A stretch of 64,000 nt of DNA from Massospora cicadina. Its lineage: Eukaryota; Entomophthoromycota; Entomophthoromycetes; Entomophthorales; Entomophthoraceae. Under the pieces are notes generated by a model, which worked only from the letters and a program-made list of their open reading frames with translations, did not search any database and had not been told where the DNA came from. The stretch covers positions 1 through 64,000 of the forward strand of contig JAKSZP010005615.1 in NCBI GenBank assembly GCA_022478985.1, given 5' to 3'. The position numbers and the translations under genes are program-made. Below are positions 54,809 to 63,119 of the stretch, in pieces (position 1 is the stretch's first letter; the number at the start of each line of letters is the position of its first letter).

Positions 54809-56700
54809 TGTATGTATGTATGTTTTATTTGAGGCAAGGGGACCATGGGACCCTTCCTGCCAGCATAAAAAATAAGGGCAGGATAAAAATGGAGCAAAAT
54901 ATCTAAAAAACCTGATTTAACCTCTAGCATGCTAGACTAGGTCCCTCTAGCTTAGCATAACTGAGGGGGAAGGGGGCAAATTGGGTGTTTGAGGGAATGC
55001 ACAAGTGTAGATAGGAATGGAGTAGGCGTATTGCCTGAATGTGGTTGGAGGTTGAAAATAGTAATACTAGACTCATCAATAATATTAGCTATGTTTAATG
55101 TATCAATATAATCAGTTAGCTGATTTTCAACACACAAAAGTAAACTGGGAAGATTACCAAAATAATTAACTTCAGAAGATTTACCACTATTAAAGCCACA
55201 CATTTTTGCAGCTTGCATAGTTTATTCAATGGCTTTATAGCCCATCATGATAAACTATTGTTTTTCAGAAAAGGGGAAATTTATCTTGGAATTTTGGTCT
55301 TGAAAACCATTTTTAATGGTCCCAACGTAGATTGAACACTACGTTGCAACAAGGCACTATTGGGGCAGCTGCTGCTTTAGTTGTCATTTCAAAAAGTGTT
55401 TGTATTGGAGGCAGCCTTTTTTCAGGCTGAAACATGTAAAGGAGCTGATGTAGAGGAAGAATTCAAAAATCTTTCTTTTTAATACCAGATCTAATCCATA
55501 TGGATTATCATTATCGTCCAATAAGTCAAGAACGTCAAATTAGTTTATATCAGGCATAATTGGCCTGGCGACTGATGATAATTGGCTCAAAGGAGTGGTA
55601 AGTTTGGAAATTTTAAAAATTTAGCTTTCATCACCGATTGAGCTAGACATTTTGGTTAGCTCTATGATTTGTTTATTTTTAATTGGCTGAATGCGTTTCA
55701 GCCATACCTGTTGGTTTTGAAAAAGGGATGAAAGGATTGTACACCACACAAAAATTTTGGGTATGGCAGCAAAAAAGTTGCTAGCAGCCAAGGAGGTGGG
55801 GGCCAAACCCCCAACCTCTGTCAGGGCATGGCACTTACATTTTGAGTGATATAACCCAAAACAGGAAGGACAAACTGCCTTCCCACCTTTGACGTGGGCC
55901 CAGAAATGATGTTTGGGGGCAGATTTAATAAATGAACGAGAAGAAATCATCTGAGTGATTCTGCAATTGGTGGGCTGAATTATGGCAAATGCAATAGGGC
56001 CAGCAAGGTTTTTGGCCCCGTTGGGGACCACAAACTGCAAAACAAGGTCCATGCCATAAACAGCCAACCATTCCACCGAATCTTGGTGGAGTACATCAGG
56101 GTGGAGATGGGTGGGCAAATCTGCAAATTGTGCCACAAGAGTGGTTTCTGTGGACAAACAGGTGCAAGTAGTGGGGAGCAGTGTATTTTTAAAAACAAGC
56201 AGGATTGACACTGCCATTGCAGCATCAGCCTCACTGGTGAATTTAATGTTAAAATACCCCTTATAGGTGCAAAAACCAATAAAGCCATGGACTTCATCAC
56301 TGCTAAAACTTTTTAATTAATTTTGGTCAGAATAAGGAAATAACGCTCCATACTCAATGTAAAGGCTAAACTGCATGTTAATCTGAGAAATCACAAGGAA
56401 TTTGCAGCACACCTAGGGAACATGTGAGGTGTGTTGCAAGGTTTTTGGTAGATTAAACTGCTCATTGTAATTGGTAGGTCCAGACCCTACAAAGAGCATT
56501 TGTTTGCTGAGCAAAACACGCTTAGTGGTGCTGGCCCACTTCCCCAGGTGGGAACAGCAGCGGCGCCAAAGCAGGCAACTTGGATGTTAGCTGCTGGCAA
56601 CTTGACATTCAAAATAAGCTAAATTTTATTAAACTTTTCTGATTGATTTGACTGATTAAATTTCAAAATATACTCTGATTGGCGCAGAAAATAAAAGTGC
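54809..56700 (-). mobile_element. ORF1-only LINE derivative, copy c
   Basis: Minus-strand element of about 1.9 kb. Its 3' end (left) reads GGTCCCATGGTCCCCTTGCC then TCAAATAAAACATACATACA, so it terminates in a short CATA repeat. The 5' end, near 56700, is immediately followed by the 3' tail of copy d: head-to-tail order. Only the ORF1-like gene is present. Confidence 0.7.
55621..56560 (-). pseudogene. ORF1-like RNA-binding protein gene (copy c)
   Basis: Open stretch 55621-56217 with overlapping frame 55980-56300. Blocks: YIEYGALFPYSDQN (N-terminal, about 56330), FIGFCTYKGYFNIKFTSEAD, TTLVAQFADLPTHLHPDVLH, VEWLAVYGMDLVLQFVVPNG, IAFAIIQPTNCRITQM, KHHFWAHVKGGKAVCPSCFG and an intact CCHC knuckle CPSCFGLYHSKCKC (about 55825-55870). 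The C-terminal part ends ..IKNKQIIELTKMSSSIGDES. A further short region at 54952-55218 (minus) encodes NSGKSSEVNYFGNLPSLLLC and ..ANIIDESSITIFNLQPHSGN, the probable C-terminal block. Same domain order as LINE L2 ORF1 but shorter and without ORF2. Confidence 0.72.
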
Positions 56701-58645
56701 ATGTATGTATATTTATTCAAGGCAAGGGGACCAGGGGACCCATCTTGTCAACATAATATAAAAAAGTCAGGTAAAAAAGCAACAAGCTAAGTAACCACTT
56801 TAACCTCCTATATATCAAGATAGGCTTTCACCTATCCTGACATATCAGAGGGTAAGCTGGTTTGTGATGGTGAAGTTTCTCTAATTAAATTCCAAAAGAT
56901 ATTCACTCTATTGCAGCTAACAATGCAGTGGGGAGATCCATGGGATGGGGATCAAGGAGATCTTGAGGAGCGTTTTCATGAAGGATGTCAGAAAGTATAA
57001 GGTTGACCACATAATTAGCAATATCTTCTTCCACCTTACACCTGTATTCAGTTAAGTTTTAAAAGGCTGCTTCAGCCTTAGGAGTAGGTTTCTTTGAAGG
57101 TTAAATTGGGATGCTCTGGCAACCACCTGAACTGCCACACTCACATTTTGGTGCATTTGTTAGATATCCTCCTTTACTGGCTCCTCAAAATCAGTTGGAA
57201 ACCTTACCTCTGGGAGTCTGTAAAAGGTTCTCAGATAATTTACTTAGGTAAACGCTTGCATGGATATAGTTGGCTTTAACGTAGCGTTTAGTGCAATTGA
57301 GTGTGTTGGCATGAATATTTTTATTTTATAAGGTATTGATGGGCTGCAAAATTGGCAAAATCTTGCTTGAAAAAGCTAGCAGGTGATGGGCAATTAAAGC
57401 ATTCTGAAACTGGCCAATCCAACTCAGTGACCTCTTCCAAAACTCTCCAGGGATTCTTCATCAATGAAGGAGGTTTCAATATTTTACTGGTAACTGTTTG
57501 GGCTAGTTTTGCATTTTTTTATTACAAACGACTGATGTTCATCCATTGAGTCTCCTGATTGGCCCTGGCTGAAGGACTCACCACTGGGCTGATTTTTTAA
57601 AATTTTTATTTGATTTAATTGGCTGATTTGATGGGCCAATTCTCTGCCAATTACAAAAATCAGCAGCTGGCGGGGGTTGCAAAATCAATCCCCACTGGGG
57701 CCACAACCAGCAAAAAATTAGCAGCAGCCCCATCCACCAAGTCCATGGGATTGCGGGGCACCATTTGAGGGCATTTTGCCTTCAAATGGTTGAGCTCAAA
57801 ACAAACTGGGCACACTGCCCAGAAGTTCTTGACTTGAGCCCAGAAGGGTGATTCAGAGGCGGAAGGTATAATGGTGCAAGGGGGAATTTGGTGAAAATTC
57901 CACATGATGCAGATCATACAATGATCCCACACACTGCCCTTTGGTATCACAAAATCAACGTTTGGGTTCCCCCAACTGGATGAGGCCGGTAATCAGCTCC
58001 TCATAGAGAATCTGGGGGGAAGATGGGAAGGGAGACCCACAATTTTTCCATCATTGTCATGTCTTTAGTTAACTGGGTCAAGTTATGGGAAGTGGGGTAT
58101 TTTTATATATTAACTTGACTTGTGTGGTAGCTGCTTCAGCTTCCTCAGAAGGGAAGCCCAAGTCAAAATAGCCCTTGAATGGGTGGAATCCACAAGGCCC
58201 ATGGAAGCGAAGGCCTCCATTACCAGCTCCAAAATCAGGTGATCATCATATGGTAATAATTGGCCATACTCAACGTGAAGTCAAAATTGCATGGCCAAGT
58301 GAGGTAAATCCAAGTTGTTAACATGAATAGGCTGCATGCAAGCCAAGTGGAGCGCCAAGTCCTTTGGAGGCACAAAGCATCCAATTGTGCTGGGAGGGGC
58401 TGGCTGACACAGCCCTTGTGCATTTAGATGCTGAGCAGTAAATGCTCAATGGTGCCAGCCCACTGCCCCATGCAGGAGCAGTGGCTGGCTCAAATGCAGG
58501 CATCATGTTCAATGGCTGCTGCATTTTAAAATCCACAATAAACTATAAAACTTATTAAACTTTTAAATGATTCTTCCAACTTGATCTAAATTAAATTTAA
58601 AAGTGATTTGCGCATGAAAGAAAATTTCATATTTATGTGTATGTG
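56701..58645 (-). mobile_element. ORF1-only LINE derivative, copy d
   Basis: Directly behind copy c in the same orientation. 3' tail at 56701-56750 (GGGTCCCCTGGTCCCCTTGC then CTTGAATAAATATACATACATG). 5' untranslated region (about 58540-58640) resembles that of copy c (ATAAACT..ACTTATTAAACTTTT; GATTTGCGCATGAAAG). To the right follow further TATG repeats and another tail-like TGTTTTATTTAA at 58681. Confidence 0.68.
57000..58536 (-). pseudogene. ORF1-like RNA-binding protein gene (copy d)
   Basis: Most broken of the family. N-terminal frame 58318-58536 (MDFKMQQPLNMMPAFEPATA ..); FKGYFDLGFPSEEAEAA near 58140-58170; ASESPFWAQVKNFWAVCPVC and an intact knuckle CPVCFELNHLKAKC (about 57772-57813) within 57660-57950. 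The right half of the reading is frame-shifted. The Trp of FWAQV and the knuckle spacing match copy c, supporting common descent. 57000-57600 holds the C-terminal part without long open frames. Confidence 0.6.
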
Positions 58646-58650
58646 TGTAT

Positions 58651-59007
58651 GATGTATGTATGTATGTATGTATGTATATATGTTTTATTTAATGTATGTA
58701 TGTATGTATGTATGTATGTATGTATGTATGTATGTATGTATGTATGTATGTATGTATGTATGTATGTATGTATGTATGTATGTATGTATGTATGTATGTA
58801 TGTATGTATGTATGTATGTATGTATGTATGTATGTATGTATGTATGTATGTATGTATGTATGTATGTATGTATGTATGTATGTATGTATGTATGTATGTA
58901 TGTATGTATGTATGTATGTATGTATGTATGTATGTATGTATGTATGTATGTATGTATGTATGTATGTATGTATGTATGTATGTATGTATGTATGTATGTA
59001 TGTATGT
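58651..59007. repeat. (TATG)n microsatellite, about 79 units
   Basis: A short TATG run at 58651-58677, then TATATGTTTTATTTAA (a LINE tail remnant), then an apparently perfect TATG tract from 58692 to 59007 (316 bp). Because the 4-base unit contains no stop in any frame, it creates long open frames of MYVC or IHTY repeats in all frames; these are artefacts. The tract sits where LINE tails of this family end in CATA repeats. Confidence 0.95.
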
Positions 59008-59138
59008 GGAAGACACATTATCTCTTTAATGAATGAACCAAAATCACCAACCGTGGCACAAATACTCTATAAATTTAGGGATGGTCATAGGCTATTTTTT
59101 AAAAAAATTCTAATGATTGTAATAAAGGTTATATATAA

Positions 59139-59225
59139 GTCTATTGGAGCTACCCATGCTTTGCTATGGAATCTATAGAATCTTAGATTCTTCAAATTAA
59201 TTAATTTAAATTTTTATTATAAATT
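59139..59225 (-). repeat. Helitron-like 3' end fragment
   Basis: Minus strand: AATTTGAAGAATCTAAGATT, CTATAGATTCCATAGCAAAG and CATGGGTAGCTCCAATAG, matching the far 3' terminus of copies A and B (GAATATCTGAAATATTATAG, ACACCATAGCAAAGCAC), with the final CTAG decayed to ATAG. 59008-59138 has no call beyond text resembling 60930-61200. Confidence 0.45.
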
Positions 59226-59279
59226 AAAGTCTTAGCTATAACAATATAGCAAATACTATCAAAAAATATAGGATATTTA

Positions 59280-59564
59280 TAAATTTTATTTGAGGTGGGC
59301 CAACCTGGGGACAATACTGCACTGATTGAGGGGAAATCAAATGAATGGGAAAGGAGGATAAAATCTGGAAAACCTCCATGCGCGGCATATGATAGTCCAG
59401 GAACTCCATGGACCACCTTTGCTATTTGCTATATTGGTTTGGGGCATTGGTGCACAACGCCAACACAGTCATAGTTGTCCCCTACCCTAAAATTCCTGTA
59501 TCAGAATTGAACTTGGGGAGGCAGTGGTAGAGGTCCCTATTCTACCACTGAGGTATCCTCCCCT
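59280..59564 (-). repeat. SINE1 (tRNA-derived), complete copy
   Basis: 285 bp. Minus strand: GGGAGGATACCTCAGTGGTA then GAATAGGG (A-box TACCTCAGTGGTAG, close to a tRNA D-arm), CTACCACTGCCTCCCC, AAGTTCAATTCTGAT (B-box), body CCAATGCCCCAAACC, purine-poor 3' part, and tail GTCCCCAGGTTGGCCCACCT then CAAATAAAAT. Flanked by AAAATATAGGATATTTA (59263-59279) and AAAATATAAAATATTTA (59565-59581), a 17-bp target duplication with two differences. Confidence 0.82.
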
Positions 59565-59759
59565 AAAATATAAAATATTTACTTATTATATATAAAACTT
59601 TTTATTTTACTTTGAATGCTTAAAAATCCTTTTTTTGTGCTCACCTACATCACATAAGGAACCTACAGACCAAATTTCAATTTTCTAGGTTATATTTTTT
59701 GAAGATTTTGTAGAGTCAGTCATTAGTATTACTCTTTTATATCTATAGATAAGATAGAT

Positions 59760-60000
59760 TTAACTCTCCTTTACTTTCCACCTGGGCCCACACATTGCTA
59801 AATTTTGAAATTGAGGAGCCCTCTGACTTCCCTTCCCTCTTTGCCATGATCATCTAATAGTTTGCCATTGACAGCCTGCTTAGTTGGTTTAAGTCAGGTT
59901 TCAGTATCAATTTTGCTCATTTAAGCCTTCTAGCCCATTTTATTTTTTTATTGTTCTCTTTTCAGGAATATTTTCCCCTGGTCAGCTTACCTTGAATGAT
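59760..60000 (+). repeat. Possible 5'-truncated LINE 3' end
   Basis: The segment ends CCCCTGGTCAGCTTACCTTG at about 59977-59996, the same tail as LINE L2 and copies a and b, in plus orientation. Upstream text (59760-59960) is more GC-rich than its neighbours but not recognisably coding. 59582-59759 has no call. Confidence 0.4.
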
Positions 60001-60420
60001 TAGTTATATAGATTTAAATTAAATGATAAAAAGTAACTAAATAAAAGTGATTGAGCTAGGATTTGAACAACTGACCTTTATAAATTTTAAGTTTAGAGCT
60101 AAAAGCTGAGCCAATTATGCTAGAGGAGGTATTGTAAAATCAATTGGGTTTTAATTCAAAGCTTTGATTTAGATTAGCTTGGTAAATAGCCAAATGACCA
60201 CTAACCACTTAACAAAACCATTTAAAATGTCAAATCAAACTAATACCAAACTGTTCAGTCATAACAATATAGCAAATACCATTGAGAACATATAGGGTTT
60301 TCACTTTTTGTATACAAAACAGTTTACTTTACTATGAAAACAATAATTTTTAGAATTCATAAACCTTCTCCATGAAAAAATACTTATATGTGCCAACATG
60401 GTGATTGGTCAAATGGTGTC
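60000..60420 (-). repeat. Dispersed repeat with SINE3 (tRNA-like) end, minus copy
   Basis: Inverted relative of 52540-52965. The tRNA-like part lies at 60028-60131 (minus: CCTCCTCTAGCATAATTGGC with A-box TGGCTCAGCTTTTAG; then GGTCAGTTGTTCAAATCCTA with a B-box TTGTTCAAATCC). Adjacent sequence (60135-60350) matches the plus copy: AAACCCAATTGATTTTAC, TAAGTGGTTAGTGGTCATTT. 60421-60970 is AT-rich, with a TATATA run near 60470 and no gene. Confidence 0.5.
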
Positions 60421-60970
60421 AGAGTCTATAAAACACAAACAAATATACCAATATACCAATATCCTTTTATATATATATATATGAAAAAAGTATAAGATTC
60501 TTATGACAATTGTATATCATTTCAGATGAGCATTTTGGTTTTATTTGTTTAATTCAATAGGTCATAGGTTTTGCTAAGAGGTTGGTAGTTTTTGGTTGAT
60601 ATAAAAGTTCAAAAAATTGGTTTTGGCTGAGTGGTGGCTGGAGGTTTTAGGTTTATTCAATGGGCTCAATAGTTTAGGTAAGTGATTAATGATTGAGTTA
60701 ATTAAATAGTCAATTAGTTTTGCTGTGTAGTTGGCAGTTTTATATTATATTCAATAGATCTGATTTCTTAAACTTATTAATGGCCATCTATTAAAATAAA
60801 AAAATAAGTGATTGAAATTATCTATAAAAATTAAACCCATAAACAAATCTGGGTAAACCAGGGTTTTATGAAAATTAGGCTAAATATCTCATTCTTAAAA
60901 TATCATTGATTAGATATTTATATAGGATGAACTATCTCATGAACAAATAAACCAAAGATTACCAAACTTA

Positions 60971-61111
60971 AAAAGTATTTGAGTTGGGTCAACCTTGGGA
61001 CAAATATACCACACTGAGAATTTTTCTAGCCAGTACAGGTTTCAAACTTGTATTGAATAAAATCTGCACTAGGGTGGAAGAAGGAATTACCCTGCCAGGC
61101 TAACCACCCTT
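60971..61111 (-). repeat. SINE2 (tRNA-derived), complete copy with 16-bp duplication
   Basis: Flanked by AAGATTACCAAACTTA at 60955-60970 and 61112-61127 (perfect). Minus strand begins AAGGGTGGTTAGCCTGGCAG (A-box TTAGCCTGGCAGGGT), has CAAGTTTGAAACCTG at the B-box position, and ends TTTGTCCCAAGGTTGACCCA then ACTCAAATA. Confidence 0.85.
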
Positions 61112-61290
61112 AAGATTACCAAACTTAGCATAAATACTTTATAAAGTTTAGGAATTGTAGTGGACTATTTCCAATAAAATCATAATAATTTATTATCAGT
61201 TCTATATAAGATCTAAAAATCAGAATATTCCTAATGGTAATTTAATTCAATTTATCTGAGTATTTTAGTATTCATTTAATTTGATAGATT

Positions 61291-61418
61291 CAGAAGGGTG
61301 GTTAGCCTGGCAGGTAAAACTACTTCCACCCTAGTGCAGGTTTCGAGTTCAAAACCTCTACTGGCTAGAAAAATTCTTGGCGGTATATTTGTCCCAAGGT
61401 CAACCCACCTCATATTTT
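61291..61418 (+). repeat. SINE2 (tRNA-derived), complete copy with 16-bp duplication
   Basis: Flanked by TTTAATTTGATAGATT at 61275-61290 and 61419-61434 (perfect). CAGAAGGGTGGTTAGCCTGG gives the A-box, TTTCGAGTTCAAAACC the B-box; the tail is TTTGTCCCAAGGTCAACCCA then CCTCATA. Opposite orientation to the copy 180 bp to the left. Confidence 0.88.
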
Positions 61419-61434
61419 TTTAATTTGATAGATT

Positions 61435-61556
61435 TGGGGAGGATACCCCAGTGGTAGAATATGAGCTCTCATTGGCACAGCCTCCATTCAGCCACCAGCC
61501 ACGCTGGTCACCTCTTTCCAGTATCTGTGCCACCACTACGTTCGAGCCTGATTTAC
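61435..61556 (+). repeat. tRNA-like segment related to the SINE1 head
   Basis: GGGGAGGATACCCCAGTGGT then AGAATATGAGCTC matches the SINE1 5' end (GGGAGGATACCTCAGTGGTAG). A B-box-like ACGTTCGAGCCTGA occurs about 90 bases later, after a segment not in other SINE1 copies (CAGCCTCCATTCAGCCACCA..). Not a functional tRNA: no paired acceptor arm is evident. It runs into a Helitron-like fragment. Confidence 0.5.
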
Positions 61557-61564
61557 CTTGAAAA

Positions 61565-61770
61565 AACTATCATTTGCGCCACTCAGCCTAACAGCTTTGC
61601 TGTTGCCCTCATGCCCTGTGAGCTAACTTTTTTACTGTAAATTATACCTCAAAGCAGTACTCTAAGATTCAAAATACATATGATAGTGTGGTATAATACC
61701 ATAAACCTATCATTTGCCACTTGGACTAACAGCTTTGCTGTTACCCTTGTGGCTAGGGAAATAGTAGCAT
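61565..61770 (-). repeat. Two Helitron-like fragments
   Basis: AACAGCTTTGCTGTTGCCCT occurs at about 61592 and AACAGCTTTGCTGTTACCCT at about 61727, each preceded by ACTATCATTTGC or CCTATCATTTGCC. They match the minus-strand form seen in copy C (54498-54530). Neither has a complete 5' or 3' end. Confidence 0.45.
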
Positions 61771-61852
61771 AACTCCAAATAAAAACTCTATAATTAACTA
61801 AGCTTACATACTCAAATAAACTGACCATAATCAGTATAATCTAGTACCTTTA

Positions 61853-62856
61853 TCTACTTAAAAAAATTTCACTGACGTACTGACATACCTATTGACTAAC
61901 TGACATCAGAAACTTTTGAATCTGATAGGGTCAATCTATTTGGGTGAGTGGGTGAGAATTGGCAAATCTTATCAAATCTGAAATTATTGAGCCTGTTGGT
62001 TTCAATCTATTTGGGCAAGTTGGTGAGAATTGACGAATACCATTGAATAATTCACCAAATTGCTCATCTGAAGCTAATTGAGTCTAATAAGTTTAATCTA
62101 TTTGGGCGTGTGGGTGAGAATTGACAAATAGGATCGAATCTGAAATTATTGAGCCTGATAAGTTTAATCTATTTGGGAGAGTGGGTGAGAATTGGCAAAT
62201 ATTATTTAATAATTCACCAAATTGATCACATGAAACTCAAAATCAGTATTAGAGTTTAAGTAGATCAAGTAGTTAGGATAAGCAGCTCACCAACCATGAA
62301 GGCAACAGCGGAGCTGTTAGTCCGAGTGGCTCGAGAGTAGTACTGTCACAGCCTATAGGCTACAATGTGAGCTTATCATCTGATAAACTTTAAATACTGT
62401 AGCGAAGCTTGGGTATCTGGATGTTGTTTATATATTTTAAAAACCTGCCTAATTTGGTTCACCTAATTAATAAAATAATTTTGGCAAGTTAAGTAGAAGT
62501 TGATTTAGTAGTTTGTAAGATATGTCATGTACACAATGATTTTAAATATATAGAGATATTTTGGGTAGCAGTTTGGTGTTATTTGATTGATTCGATAATT
62601 TTATTTTGTTTGGCCGAGTGGTTGATGGCTTTTGGTCAAATCAATAGGATACAGTTTAGTTTGAGGGGTGATTAGTTATTGGTTGTTTTGATAAGTTCAG
62701 TTAGGTTTACCTGAATGATTGGTGGTTTTTGGCTGATTCGATTGAGTAATTAGATTTGGCTGAGTGGTTTTGTTTATCTATAATATATAATCTAAATTAA
62801 TAAATTGAAAATCTGAAATTTTAGACACCGTAGCGAAGCACGGGTAAATTGGCTAG
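61853..62856 (+). mobile_element. Helitron-like non-autonomous element, long form (copy B)
   Basis: Starts TCTACTTAAA after A (61852), ends ..ATTGGCTAG before T (62857). The 3' hairpin ACCGTAGCGAAGCACGGGT (62827-62845; ACCGT.GC loop GAA GC.ACGGT with two bulges) lies 7 bases before CTAG, typical of Helitrons. Four degenerate copies of TTTGGG.GAGTGGGTGAGAAT occur at 61921-62190, then the AACAGCGGAGCTGTT and AGCCTATAGGCT palindromes, an internal hairpin motif CTGTAGCGAAGCTTGGGTA (about 62398), and about 430 bp more shared with copy A. No coding region. Confidence 0.7.
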
Positions 62857-63119
62857 TATAAATATAGATATATTTAGTAAAGTATATCTGATTTAATTGA
62901 AGTATAGTAGATATTAATTGAATAGGTTTCTGTATAAGTCAACCATTAAAGGAGAAAACACTTTAACAAGTCATAATAGTTTAAATCAATATAAATAGCT
63001 AAATTTAGATAAATTGCAGATAATGGTTAGATTATTTAGAATATTAAGCCCTGGATAAAACTCATTGTATAAAAAATTGTTACCAATTTATTACTTTATG
63101 TTAATGTGCAATTATTTTA

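Noticed and set aside
55621..56217. Host RNA-binding protein gene
   Set aside because: The RRM-like and CCHC layout is repeated in four decayed copies with LINE tails and in LINE ORF1s, so it belongs to a retroelement.
54809..59007. Telomere
   Set aside because: The array resembles telomeric retrotransposon arrays in layout, but no TTAGGG-like or other telomeric repeat is visible and sequence continues for 5 kb to the right.
58637..59178. Long open frames of MYVC and IHTY repeats on both strands
   Set aside because: They are produced by the TATG microsatellite, whose 4-base unit has no stop in any frame; no start context, domain or conservation supports a protein.
61435..61556. Possible tRNA gene
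   Set aside because: A- and B-box-like motifs are present but about 90 bases apart and no complementary acceptor arm was found; it matches the SINE1 head instead.
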